Positions 14,001-25,727 of a stretch of 64,000 bases of DNA are shown here, piece after piece; position 1 is the first letter of the stretch; each line of letters begins with the position of its first letter. The stretch is from Certhia americana (taxonomy: Eukaryota; Chordata; Aves; Passeriformes; Certhiidae): NCBI GenBank assembly GCA_018697195.1, contig JAGMWU010000103.1, positions 1-64,000 of the forward strand, read 5' to 3'. Below the pieces are notes generated by a model. The model made no database searches, was not told where the DNA came from, and saw only the letters and a list, made by a program, of their open reading frames with translations. The translations under genes and the position numbers were made by a program.

Positions 14001-14334
14001 TCAATCTATTGTGTGCTGCATTTCTTACCTTTGTGACCAGACTGGCTCTGCTCCCATGTCCCCATGGTCCCCCAGGCTCACAGGGTTTGGTGAACTCTCC
14101 CAAAACAGCCCTTTGGGAATGACCTCAGCCTTCCCTCCACCTCGCCGGCCCTGGAGCGGCTTGTTTAGGTACAAACCCCGGGGAATAAGTCCCAGAGGAT
14201 GCCAGACACGTGTAGCAGGCTCTGGGTTGGAGCCCAGCAGCGAAGGGGCTGCGCCAGGCAGCGAGAGCCCGGCGGGCTCTGACTCTGGTGGTGCTGAAGG
14301 GACAGCGCTGGTGGCTGGGCCGGGACCAGCCGAG

Positions 14335-14758
14335 GCCCCCATCTCTCCCTTGACCACATTCCCTCTCCCTTGCCCCATCTTTCCTCTCCCTCTATCTCTG
14401 CTCTGCTCCTCACCCTCACTCTGCCCCCATCTGCTCTCCATCCCCCACTTCGCCTTTGCCTCCCATCTCCCCTATGCCCCCACCTCTCCTCGTTCCCATC
14501 TCCCCTCTGCCTGCCATCTCCTCTCACCCCCGTCTCCCCTTTGCCCATCTCCCCCTTGCTCCCATCTTCTCTCTACCCCATCGTCCCCTACTCCCATCTT
14601 TCTTTCCTCCCCATAGTCCCTCTACTCCCATCTCCCTTCTGCCCTCATCCCCCCTTTACCCCCCTGCCCTTTGCCCCCATCTCCGCTCTGCCTCCATCCT
14701 CCCTCCACACCCATGTCCCCTTTGCCCCATCTCCCTCACCTCCCCTCGCTCCCCTCGC
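14335..14758 (+). repeat. Degenerate pyrimidine-rich minisatellite
   Basis: About 420 bases are almost purely C and T on the + strand. They consist of imperfect units such as CCCATCTCCCCTTTGCC and variants with CTCTGCC or CTTGCTCC. This produces long low-complexity frames in several registers (Pro/Ser/Leu-rich on +, Gly/Arg/Glu-rich on -), none of which look like genes. It lies about 1.2 kb upstream of exon 1A. Confidence 0.9.
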
Positions 14759-15496
14759 AGGGTCACTGTCACCACGGGCAGGAGCGTTCGGGGCTGCTCT
14801 GTCTCCTCCTCTAGAAACCTGCCCTCAGCCCTGACTGCCTTTGGCTGTCTCCCCTGATTTCCCGCAGGGAGGAACCGTGGGTCTCCTGGCACTGCAGAGG
14901 CTTAATTGACTCGCAAGGTCACTAATTTCGGCTCCTGGAGGTAAGTCCCGGTTGCCAGCTTGTTTTCCTCTCTCCCCCAGTTCCCACACCCCTCTCCCAT
15001 CTGTCTCTCTTTCTTTTCCTCTCTCCAGTGCCATCCATCAGCCCTTTTCCCCCGCGAAGGGGGTCTGCACCAGCGACACCCGAAACCCCAGGAAGCTGAG
15101 TCAGCGTTCTGCTCCTACAGCCCCACTGACCCAGCTGCGATCCCAGCTGCTCCCGCCCTCCGGCTCCGCGGCGCTGGGAAAAGTGAGGAACAATGGGATT
15201 CCCGGAGCACTCCACCATTGCTGGGCAGGGGGAGGCAAGGAACAGGCTGGTGGAAGGAAGGGAGGGACAGGGGCAGAGTACTGTTCTGCCCTGCCCGGGC
15301 AGGGGCAGCGGGCGGTGGGGAGGAGGTGCCTGGTCCCCATCAGCCTCCTGGAACAGCGAGATCCGGACGCCGGGGAAGAGGAGGGGGCGAGGGTGGGTGT
15401 GATGGGGGCTGTTGCTCCAACCTGATCGAGTCCATTTGCCAGTTCACCACTCGCATCACTTCCGGAGCAGTCCTCAGTTTCTGCTGCAGAGTGAGC

Positions 15497-15541
15497 TTTT
15501 TTTTTTTTCTTCCTCCTCTCTCTCTCTCTCTCTCTCTCTCC
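15497..15541 (+). repeat. T12 run followed by (CT)n microsatellite
   Basis: Twelve T are followed by a short pyrimidine spacer and about 12 CT units. The tract is roughly 370 bases upstream of the exon 1A start codon. Confidence 0.95.
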
Positions 15542-15807
15542 TTTTCCTTCCCTCCACACCCCCCATCCCCCCCAATCTGGATGCTGGGAACTTGAAGCCT
15601 CCTCCCTTTATTGCAGCAGGATCTGCCCCATTCTTGCCTCAACTTTGCGCTGCATCAAAGAGAGTGTGAGCCACAGGCTGGCTGGTGTCGATGGGGGCAG
15701 GGGACCTGCCGGGCACAGCCCTTTGCAGTTGATGTTGCCGTATCTCTAGGACCCAGATCCGTCTCTTTCCTACCGCTTTCCTTTTTCCTCCCCACCTCTT
15801 CTCTCTC

Positions 15808-15810
<3 letters not shown>

Positions 15811-15853
<43 letters not shown>
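15811..15853 (+). repeat. (GT)n microsatellite, about 21 units
   Basis: An uninterrupted GT run ends 59 bases before the exon 1A start codon and is followed by CAGGATCC. It probably lies in the 5' UTR or the immediate promoter of CRMP2A. Long GT runs are commonly length-polymorphic. Confidence 0.97.
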
Positions 15854-15856
<3 letters not shown>

Positions 15857-15912
15857 GATCCTCCTGGTTACCGCTGTTATTATTCCCCCTAAGCAGGGAG
15901 ACTACCCCAGCC

Positions 15913-16263
15913 ATGGCTGAGAGGAAGCAGAACGGGCGGCAGGACGAGGAAGAAGAAGTACCAGCCTTCTTCAAAAACCTGGGTTCGGGCAGTCCTAAGC
16001 CCCGACAGAAATTCTGTGGCATGTTCTGCCCGGTGGAAGGCTCCCTGGAGAACAAGACCATCGACTTCGACTCACTCTCGGTGGGCCGCGGATGTAACAA
16101 AGTCGTGGCAAAGCAGAAGGATGTTGCCCACCTGGGTCCGGATGCTCAGTCCGTCTATTCCAAGCAGAGCGGGAAAGGAGGGGAACCATCTGTTGAATTC
16201 GGGAGAAAGGTGGAGATCAGGAGTGCCACGGGGAAGGAGGCGCTGCAGAACCTGAATGATAAG
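15913..16263 (+). CDS. DPYSL2: DPYSL2 exon 1A, N-terminus of CRMP2A (long isoform)
   Basis: These 117 codons start at an ATG in a strong Kozak context (G at -3, G at +4) and end at codon Lys117 just before a GTGGGT donor. The protein begins MAERKQNGRQ and contains the conserved stretches VPAFFKNLGSGSPKPRQKF and ENKTIDFDSLSVGRG, then EALQNLNDK at the junction. This is the known CRMP2A-specific N-terminal extension. Ser27 followed by Pro is the position reported as a Cdk5 site in mammalian CRMP2A. The exon is phase 0 and joins in frame to exon 2 (SDRLLIKGG), skipping exon 1B. The frame stays open upstream to the GT repeat but holds no earlier in-frame ATG, which supports this start. The part after residue 60 appears less conserved than the first 60 residues, judged from memory of the human protein. 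Confidence 0.95.
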
Positions 16264-16282
16264 GTGGGTGCATATATATAGA

Positions 16283-16305
16283 GATCTATCTATCTATCTA
16301 TCTAT
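16283..16305 (+). repeat. (ATCT)n microsatellite
   Basis: Five to six CTAT/ATCT units begin 20 bases downstream of the exon 1A donor, after a short TATA-rich stretch. Confidence 0.9.
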
Positions 16306-17274
16306 GAATATATTGTGTGGGGTGAACTCGAGCACGCGATAGGCTGCACAGAGGATGGATCCTCTCCACCTGCAGCCGCTGGCTTTTATGTCCCCTGCAT
16401 CCGTGTGGCAGCCCGTGCCTTCCCTTGGGCAGCAGCATCTCTCGCAGAGCCTCGCCTCCGAGCTCGAACGCTGTCCGTGTGTTCTCTGCAGGTGTGCGAG
16501 AGGGGGGCACAAGAAGAAAGAAGACCCCCTCGCACCCACAAACACCCCGCCCTGCCCTCTTGTCTGGGGAGAAACAGCGACTTTTTTTGTTTCTTAGGCG
16601 ATTCCCCCAGCACTAAGGTAGGGAAATGCCCCACCCAGGCAGGGAACGCATCTCACGGAACAGAAACGCGATTGTGAGCAAAAGAGCATCAATGAGCCTT
16701 CACCTACCGGGATCAAATCCCTGCAGGCTTCTTCCAGAGGGGGCTCCTACCCCTGCTCCCAGGAGAGGACAGGCGCCGGAGTGACCCCTTGCAGCTGCAT
16801 TTCAATGCCAATTTTCAGCAGGGCTGCTGGCTACAGTGGGAATTTTTGACTCGGGAAGATCTGGGACTTTCACAGGAATGTGGCATCCTCATAGCAACCC
16901 AGAACCACTCCCAGGATTTTAAGACTGCTGCAGATACTTCTCATTCTCATGGATTTGTCAGGGTGTAATAAAGCCCATCCTCTTCCAGAGGCAAAACCCA
17001 CTGAACCCATAGATCTGCCTGACCATGCCCATCTGCTTTCCTCAATAGATTGATTTAAACCAGCTTTACTCAGCTGTGAGCCAGGAAATACTCAGTGCAC
17101 ACCTCTGACAATGCTGGCAGAGGCTGGAAGAGCAGAAATGAATGAATGAAGTACCCACCAGCAGCGTGCAAAACTCCTGGCATAGGGCAGGAGTTTCTCT
17201 GAGTATTCTCCCAGTGGGTATAGAGAAGCCTTTTCTTCTGGAAGCTTTTCCTAGGGTGTGCCTTCTGTTTTTAA

Positions 17275-17356
17275 TTCTGACATGGATTTAATTTAATTTT
17301 TTAATAATTTAATTCTGATATGGATATAATTTAATTTTTTAATTCTGATATGGATT
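17275..17356 (+). repeat. Local tandem duplication, TTCTGATATGGATATAATTTAA type
   Basis: Three imperfect copies of a 30-40 base AT-rich unit containing TTCTGAYATGGAT and AATTTAATTTTTTAAT lie in intron 1A. Confidence 0.8.
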
Positions 17357-18985
17357 ATGTATGCTGGGCAGAAGTCTACCACTTTCTCCTGCTTTCAGAA
17401 ACATGAAGTATTACTGGAGGCAATATAAAAATATAATTTAATGAAGTGTATTAATTATAAAATATAAACTAGAGGCTCATCCTCCCCAAATCACCCCCGA
17501 TGCAGTGACCAAGGGCTCCATCCAGCCATATTTCCACATGTGAACCACTGCTGTTACAAAGAGCTCACAAAGACAGGCACAGATTTTCAGAATTCCCACA
17601 CACCAGCCCCAGTGAGGAGAATGATGTGCTCCACGCTGCTCCAAACTTGGTTTCCCAAACCCAAACAAAAATTTGCCACTTAGGATGCCAAGGTTTGCTC
17701 TGATCATGCTGGAGTCTACTAATGGAGTAACTTTCCATGATTAATTAGTCTTGTTGGAAAAATCAAGGTGCATTTCAAGAATAAAGGGCTTTTTCATCTT
17801 GGAGAGTCAAAGGCTCTGCAGTTCATGACATTTTAAGGGCTAATTTTGGACAATTTGATGTCCTGTGGGACATAAGTATAAGCAGGATATACATTAACTC
17901 TGAAAAGATCAATTATTTTCTGGTTAACTGATACCACTATAATAAAAATTTAAGTACAACATGGTGCAAAATCAGAATCCACTGAGAATATTAGTAATTT
18001 TTTAAAGTGTGTTTTTTCATTCTATTTTTAAAGATTATTGTCTAAATCTTAACGGAGGGGATGAAATAATGGGATGGTACAAAACATTTGAGTTGTTTCT
18101 CATTAGCTTTACTTAACACTGATGCCAATGGATCCTGTTGTGAGGGGTGGTGAGCATTGGGGTAAGTGCAGTCTCTTGGAATAAATGTCACGCTATGGAT
18201 TGGGAATTTATTGCAGGAATGTTTGAGCTTTTGTTTTCCAGCTGATTGCACACATAGCTTGAATCAATGTTTAAATCTTCAGCAAGTAAAATTTGCTTTA
18301 TGGGTTTAAAACTCAGTCATCCTTTATGTCAGTTATAGAAAGATCTTGTCTTAATCCCCTTTGAAATAGTTAACAAAGCAACATGGACAAGCTATTTTTT
18401 ATATTTTTCTCTGAGGTCTCAACTGTCAAGAGGATAAAAAAGGGGATATAATTATTCCACATTAAATTGCAATATACTGTTCTGTGGGGCAAGAGAAGGG
18501 CAATCAAAAAACTCTGTGTCTGTCCTGCCTGGGACATTCCGTAGCGATCTATCATTTGTTGCCCCTGGGCTGTGCTGCTTCATAATTCCGGGTTAAGATC
18601 ATCTCTGGAGGCACCAGGAAGGCTCGGCCTCAGTTCCAGCAGCCTTTTCAGCTCTGTCTCTGGTGGCCAATTCAACAGGTCTGCAGCTCAGCTTGGAGCC
18701 AAGCTCTGCTGCATCCAGCTGCCAGGTCTTGGAGAACTGATTGTGCTTCTGTTTCCCATCTGAACTTTCTCATCTTCCCCATTTTGGCTGTTCCTGTTTC
18801 TGGAGCTGCTGGTTCAGTATCTGGGCCCTGCTCAGTTCTCTGAGGCTCTGACCCCAACACTGGGATGTGCCAAGAACATCATCTTCAGATGTGGGATTCC
18901 TTAAATGAGGCAAGAGGTCCTTGGCCTGGCTCTCAGGAGTTGCTGTGCACCTGCAAGATCATTTTCTGCAGTAGGATTTACACAC

Positions 18986-19425
18986 AGGAGTTCCAGGTTG
19001 GAAAAGCTGTCTAAGACCATCAGGTCCGACCCGTGCCCAATCCCCACCTTGTCCCTATCCCAGAGCACTTCAGTGCCATGTCCAGGCCTACCCTGGTCAC
19101 CTTCAGGGATGGGCACTCCAGACCTTCCTGGGAAGATCCTTCCAAGGCCTGATCCACCCTTCCCATGGAGAAATTCCTGCTAATGTCCAATCTGAGCCTT
19201 CCCTGGCCCAGCCTGAGGCCATTCCCTCTCCTCCTGTCCCTGTTCCCTGGAAGCAGAGTCCAACCCCACCCTACCCCCCTGCAGCTGTCCCCTCCTGTCA
19301 GGGAGTTGTGCAGAGGCAGAAGGTCCACCCTCAACCTCTTCTTCTCCAGGCTGAGCTTCTTTCCCAGCTCCCTCTGCTGCTCCTGGGGCTCCAGACCCTT
19401 CCCCAGCTCGATTGCCCATCAACTC
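18986..19425 (-). mobile_element. CR1 LINE fragment, antisense (a more diverged subfamily)
   Basis: Segments AGGTTGGAAAAGCTGTCTAAG, TTCAGGGATGGGCACTCCAG, CCCTTCCCATGGAGAAATTC and CTTCTTCTCCAGGCTGAGC match a CR1 subfamily, different from the CCATGGGCAGGGACACC type. Overlapping frames on both strands are repeat-derived. Confidence 0.85.
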
Positions 19426-22400
19426 TGCTTTGTAGTCAGTGCAGAAGCTGGAATGTAATGCATCCCAGGGCAATATTCCCCTTTTCCTTACATGACCTGT
19501 CTTGAGAGAAAGGCATTCATCTGGGGTTTGAAAAACTTTAGCCATTGATTGCTTGAGCTGGGTGATTTCTCCTAGTGTATTTCTCAGATTTCCCATATCT
19601 ATAATTGCAATTCCTTCTGTCTTTCTCACCTGTTGACATTTTTGGGACAGAGACAGTATTTTAGGGAACATCTACAGAGAAAAGCAAGGTTTAATTGCAA
19701 GAGAGATCACAACGGCTTTAATCTGGTTTGCAGAAAGAGCCTGAGTAGCAGCTTAGACCCTTCAACACCAGTACAAGATCTGGTATCCTGGATCATCTCT
19801 CTTTCATTTGCCATCTTCTTGTTACTCCAGTAGTTCAGGTGTTTCCCTTGTGCACATTTACATTCATTTTTTGCCTCCCTTAAAACAGTTCCTGGTCCTT
19901 TGGGAAGCACAGAGCACTGTATGTAAACTGCTAGTCTAAACCAAAAAGCCTATTGTAACAAGTAACAACAATGAATAAACAGACAGTAGGAAAATGTTTT
20001 TATTTTAGAATTGATAGGAGAAGACTCACTTGCAAAACACTGTCATGAAGCTTGCGACATGACTGGACTTTTTCCTAAAACCTCAAAGCTCTCAGGCTCA
20101 TGGTTGTTCATTCCTGGAGAGAAATAATGAATAACAGGATGTTGTTGAAAGCTTAAATAATCATAGACTCTGGAACATTAATGGAACTGTTGTCTAAAAC
20201 AAAGGAGCTGTTCCAGACAGCTGGAAATGCAATCCGGAGTTTAATTCATTGCAATTCCTGCAATTTTTCTAACCTTGTTTCAACAATCATTGCTTGCAAA
20301 ATAATCATAAGGGAGGATGATTTGCATGTTCTTCCAGTGGGTCAGGATGGTTTGTGGGAAACTAACAGTGAGGAGCAAAAATGCTGAAGTCCTCTCAAAC
20401 TTCTTCTTAAAGCCATAATTCTGCACAGCTGCTGTTCCATACATCCAGTGCGTCTCTTGTGGAGTGGTTTTATATGCAGAATTTACTAATACCACACTTT
20501 CATGCAGGAATGAGCAAGGGGTTTTGATTCAGGGCCAATGTATTATTTGGGTTCAAGATTTGAAGGGAAAATTTAAACACTTGGAGCCAGATCTCCCTGC
20601 TCATCTTGGAGCTGATACAGGTTTTATCCCAAGGGATAAATGCAATTACTGGCACATGGGAGTGGCATTTTGGTGTGCCACCCTTATGCCACTGCCGTGG
20701 ACATAATTTAACAGGCCCAATTTGGTTTTAGTAGGTGCTGAGCAATCATTTAGGGTCTGCCAGAGGTTGTTTACCTTCAGGGCCATGTCTGACTCCCTGT
20801 GTCACCCATCTGTCTTGTGGCACATCGAATCTGGTTATCTCCTGGGATGTTGAAAAGTTGGGAAATGACATTGTCAATGAAGTTCAGGTGAGGTTGGGGG
20901 CATGTGTTCTCATGAACTCCCTTAACTTATAAAACAAAAGCATTTGGGAGCAGAAAACCACTAAACCCCAAACCTCTTTGCACTTCTACATGATTATCAC
21001 TGTCCTGTTCTGGGATCCCCTCCCAGAGAGCAGGAGTGAATCTCAGGGTGGGAAAACAGAGGTCAAAATTCAATTTTTTTCCTGAGTTATGATCATCCTG
21101 CATCTCAGAGGAAGGCAAAACTGGCTGGTACAAGCAGGAACAGCAATGGCTGAGGGCCTGATTCTTTGCCCTCTAGGTTTTTGAGGAAGGAGAAGGGATT
21201 ATAATGGTAAAAAACTGTACAATCACTGAAAACAGACATTTCTTAGCCCCTACCCATGGATCCCATGGGACTGGGGGTACCAGAGGATGAAAGGGAGAGG
21301 CAGCAACAGTGAGGCCTCGATGTCCCATGCCTTTGTTCCAGAAATTCTGCATTTAGCTGGAGTGCAGATCAGGGCAGGATGTGGCTGTGAGTGGTTTGGA
21401 GAGAATAGCACATTTTTTCTGTGAATTGTACAACCCCTGACAGAGCAATCCCTGTCTAGAACCCTAAAGAGAGCCTGGCTCTTTCCCAGGTGCATGGTGG
21501 GGAATTATCTCTGTTGGGATTGTTTAAGGACAATTCACATCATGATGCTCAGGACATTCCTTCTAAGAAACATACTCCATCACTAACAGCCTTCTTAAAA
21601 TGCTATTTTTGAGCCTTCTGAAGGGTTCTCTGGATATTAAAAGAAAGAAAATCAATTGGAATGTTAATTTTAATTTGCAGATTGAATGTATATTTTGATT
21701 GACCTGTTTGTGTGGCTATAGAGTGAATCTTACCCTCATAAAACGTGATCGTCTGCATGCAAAAAAATCAGTCTGTTTCTCTGAGAACAAGTATGATTTT
21801 TACCTCCTCATAATCACATGATTGACCCCCATGGTCATTCCTATGCCATGACACTTAATTTTAATCTTCTCCTGTAAGATAATAAAACAAGAGATGCCCA
21901 TTGTCAAGTACAACTCCCTTCAGTAATTTAATTTATGGTGATTAATAAAGGACAGCTCTTTCATCATCTTTTAGGAAGGACAGCTATAACTCCTCCAGCC
22001 ATGTATCAGCCTGGATTTAATCCTCTCTACACTTTCTAGGATGCAGGAAGTTCCTTTAAAATCATTGGGAGTTGAAGCTGATGCAACAATTGGCATTGGC
22101 AGGATCACAACAGAATATTAGAGCCTGATCGGTGAACTACTGAAAGCTTTTTTGGCCTAGTTTATTTAAATCCATCTCTGATCCCTCTTTTCATTAAGTT
22201 TTAAAATGGATATTCCCATTTGCAGGATTTTTTATTTCATGGCAAAATGCCATTCTGAACACACCTTTAAGTATTCAGTAGTAGAAGCAATTTGGGTATT
22301 GCAGAAATTCTGTGGGCTTTGTTGCCATTACACTAACAATTCTTGCCATTACACTACAATTCCACAGAGGAAGAAACTCTTTTTAATGCTTCTTTTCCCA

Positions 22401-23116
22401 ACCATGCAGTAACTGCACAATGGGAATAAAATTCTTTTCCAAGTGCTTTATGGTAGTCCACAGAATCTGTGAGTTAAGATTCAGAGTTGATGTAAATTGA
22501 TTTCCACTGATGCCTTTGTGTTGATTTATTTCAGCATAGATTTATTTTGATGATTTTAGCATAGATTATCGCTGCACAGAGTTTCTCATATTCCTGTGCC
22601 ATTTTCCCTCTATAGCTTTGCAGGATAGAAATTCAGACATGATATATCTTCTTTTAACATGAAGTAAGTTTTTACTGCCAAGAACCTCACAAGAAGTGCT
22701 GCAGCAGCTGGGCAGGAAGGGCTGATGATGATCCTGGCCAGTATTTCTCCAAATACCTGAAGCCTGAGGATGGGTCAGGGACACTCTTGTCTTTCCCTTT
22801 ATTTTCATTGATTAGGCAGTGCTCATTAATATGACACCTTTAATTTTAGCCTGTTCAGCCCTCTGTGTGCATTCATAGACCTGTGGAAGACAAAGTGCAT
22901 CAGCATTATCCAGAAATCCCATCACTTCCCACTAATTCCTAGCATTGCTGCAGGGCAGCAGGGCTGGATGCAGCCCTGGAAGTTCAGGAAGTTCAATTCT
23001 CTTCTTTTAACAAAGGACCCAAGTCCTGCCCCTGACATTTCAAAAATAGTTACTTTTCTTCATTAACTTATAGGAGAATTTATGTAGAAACCAGAGATTT
23101 ACCAGAGGAATTACTC

Positions 23117-23235
23117 AGAGGATCATGGAATAGTTTGGGTTGGAAAGAACCTTAAAGCTCACCCAGTTCCAACCCCCTGCCATGGGCAAGGACATCTTTC
23201 ACTGGACCAGGCTGCTCCAAGTTCTATCAGAGCCA
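23117..23235 (-). mobile_element. Short CR1 fragment, antisense
   Basis: ATCATGGAATAGTTTGGGTT, AAGAACCTTAAAGCTCACCC and CCCCTGCCATGGGCAAGGAC show a truncated reverse-complement CR1 3' end in intron 1A. Confidence 0.9.
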
Positions 23236-25446
23236 ACCAAAAAGATGCACCTCAGTAATTCCAGTTTGTTCCCCACTTGTTCTCATCCAAACATTGTCCA
23301 TTAGCTCTTCTCTGCCCCTCCAATCACCTCCCCTCATGTGAGATTAAACAAAAAGCAATTTCCATTCCTCACCTTTGTTTAGCAAGGCTAAATAAGCCAG
23401 TTTGCAACTACAGTAATTTTAAAATGACATATTTTGACAACCTTTTAGCTCATTGCTAAAAGCAAGGAAAATTGGTAAGGTGTAATGGAGCTAAGGGACA
23501 TGCTTGGGAGCTCTATTCTGGTCCTAAATCATGGAAGTTTTAAAAATTAGGTGCTGCATAGATATTGCATCTTCAACAATTGTGGTTTTCCAGCCTTTTA
23601 ATCTCTGAATTTATTTCATTCTGTACTACTTACATTCTTGCAACAAGGTGATGAGAAAGACAAGCTAAGTGTCACTTGAAGATTGGTTATTGCTTTCTGA
23701 CCCTAGTCACCGCTGCATCCAAGTTATGGAATATGTGATTATGGAATACTCAATGTTCAAGCACTCCTGCTCTGAATTAAGCCCATGTGCAGTAGTAGCC
23801 TTTTTAAAATTAAAAAAAAAAAGAAGAAAAAATTGAAATAGGTGTGTTTGGGGAGCTGAGATGGGCTCTAGGTGCACTGGTGACTCACTGCCTAAGGTCT
23901 GGGTGCCAGCTCCCAACCTTGGGCAGTGTGTGATTCCTCTCGGGGACTCTCCTACCTGCAAAAAAAGGCACGAAACCATTCAGATATGAAACTGAGGAGA
24001 GAAACGAGCATCAAAGAGAAAAAAAGGAACAGATGCACTTTCTAAAATGAGACCTGATGTAGATTCTTGCTGCCATGTTCTGAGGAAAAATATGCTAAAC
24101 TTCAACTTTCAAAACTTCTTCAAGCACACATCAGAGGCTCAGGATAACTCATTCAGGGCTGTCTATGCTAATCATTAAATCAAAATAAACCCTACAGGCT
24201 GACAAATTAATTGTTTTGCCACTGTCACAATGAACCAGTTTTTCATTTATTGCTAATTGGATATTAACTGATTACAATCAGCTCTTTAAGTGTTGTGTGA
24301 TATCCTACCTATACCCAGGAAAAGCTTCACTATTTTCCTTAGAGCTTCCTGTGAAGAAGTGAACATAAAAGGTCCTGACAGGAGTCTGTTTGAACAGATG
24401 TTGTCTTTATAATGATTTATTGCTCTCCTAGACCAAAGGTTTCATTGCTTACTGGCTCTGCATGATGTGTTTGGGTATGTAGAGATCACAATTTCGTGGC
24501 AGTCAAAGTTACAGTTTGTGTGATGTGAAATTCATTGTGAGTGAAGGAAGAAGGTAAGTCTTTTATCATTAATTATCAGTTAGAACCTTCAAGCAGAAGC
24601 GAATTGTGGCATTGAATTCTCCAAAAAGTGTGTTATACCTTACCCCAGCACAGCTGATGTCAGAGGAACCTGCCTGGCCACGGATCCTACCTCCTTTCCC
24701 TGCACTGGGACAAGTGCACCGTGAACAACGAGGAGATATTTATGCCATTTAATGCATTTCTTTCCTTGAAGTACCAGCTTATGGAGTTCAGGGACTGAGA
24801 AATTTGACTCCCAAGTGTGACTGAAACATGAACACGGAGTTGGCAGCACTGGAATAGTAAGGAATGGCCCGAGGGACCGGAGAGGACCCCCACGCCTGGG
24901 TGCGTAGCTCTGAGCCCACATTTCCCTGGCACTAAAGCTTCAGGTCAGTGACCACAGGTGTCTGGGGGGGGTTGGATCCGGGTTGGATTTTCTTGACGAG
25001 GTGTGGGAGAAGGCAGATTGGGAAAACAAAGGGTCGGGAGTGGCTTCAACTCTTCATTCTCCCCCCCCACACCCCACCCCATCACCCCAGTTTGTTAACT
25101 GAGAGTGCCAGGAATGGTGGGGTAGGACAAAGAAGATCGAAAGCAGCGAGTTCCCCAAACGGGAATCGTGCGGGGACCTGGATGAGAGCGTGTCCGCAGC
25201 CCCGGGAATGGGGGTCATTCCTGCTCCTCCCGGGATGGGGTGCATCTCAGCAATCATTCCTACTCCTGCCGGGGGATCTCGCAGCCCCGGCTGTGAATAG
25301 AGCGGGCTGTTCGCATCCCCCGAAGGGCTCATTTCGCAGAGCCCCGCCCAACGCTGCAGCTTCACTAACCCGGGGCCCCCGGGAGGAGTTTCGGTGGGTG
25401 CGGGAGGCCGGGCGGGCGGTGCCTGGCGTATCCCGCTGGGTTCCGG

Positions 25447-25512
25447 TCCGTATATCCCGGGATATCCCGATATATCCCGGTCTATCTCGATATATCCCGG
25501 TCTATCCCGACA
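25447..25512 (+). repeat. Short TATCCCGG/TATCCCGA tandem array
   Basis: Degenerate direct repeats of TATATCCCGG, TATCCCGA and TATCTCGA occur seven or eight times within about 65 bases, just upstream of the promoter B motif cluster. No transposon is recognised. Confidence 0.8.
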
Positions 25513-25727
25513 CCGCCCGGCCCGGCGTCCCCCGCTGCCGGGACCACGCAGCCCCTCCCACTGCTCATTTGCATTCCGGCGCGTCCTCTGCTCTCCCATT
25601 GGGCGGAGGCTGACGTTAATTTCCATCCCCTCGGGCGCTCAGCCAATGGCGCGGCGCGGTGCGGCGGGTGGGCGGGGCCCGGGAGCGGCGAGGGCCGCAT
25701 GCGCTGCTCCCGCCCTGCCGCCGCTCG

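Larger units (their letters stand above)
1..14334. other. 5' intergenic region
   Basis: I find no coding exon, RNA gene or intact transposon here. Open frames are short, lack family resemblance and sit in AT-rich or repeat sequence. Recognised contents are the CR1 pieces at 432-880, 10163-10235 and 10778-11062, the hairpin at 8496-8530, the AT microsatellite at 10706-10776, a 19-base direct duplication at 12661-12696 and a T run near 13771-13789. The stretch 5560-5860 is unusually AT-rich with homeodomain-type motifs. Distal exons of a neighbouring gene cannot be excluded. Confidence 0.6.
14760..15912 (+). promoter_or_regulatory. 5' flank and probable promoter/5' UTR of the CRMP2A transcript
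   Basis: GC-rich sequence with scattered CpG lies directly upstream of the exon 1A start codon. It contains a T12 run (15497-15508), a (CT)n tract (15516-15540) and a (GT)n tract (15811-15853). No TATA box is obvious. The transcription start and any upstream non-coding exon cannot be fixed. The CAG at 15854-15856 after the GT tract could act as a splice acceptor, but this is speculative. Confidence 0.5.

Noticed and set aside
14011..14857. Overlapping frames of 130-200 codons rich in Pro, Ser and Leu on + (and Gly/Arg/Glu on -)
   Set aside because: They are created by the pyrimidine-rich minisatellite; all registers are open at once and no domain or splice structure supports a gene.
14922..15642. 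Long frames on both strands across the CRMP2A 5' flank (up to about 210 codons)
   Set aside because: Low-complexity GC-rich sequence with T and CT runs; translations are not protein-like and conflict with one another.
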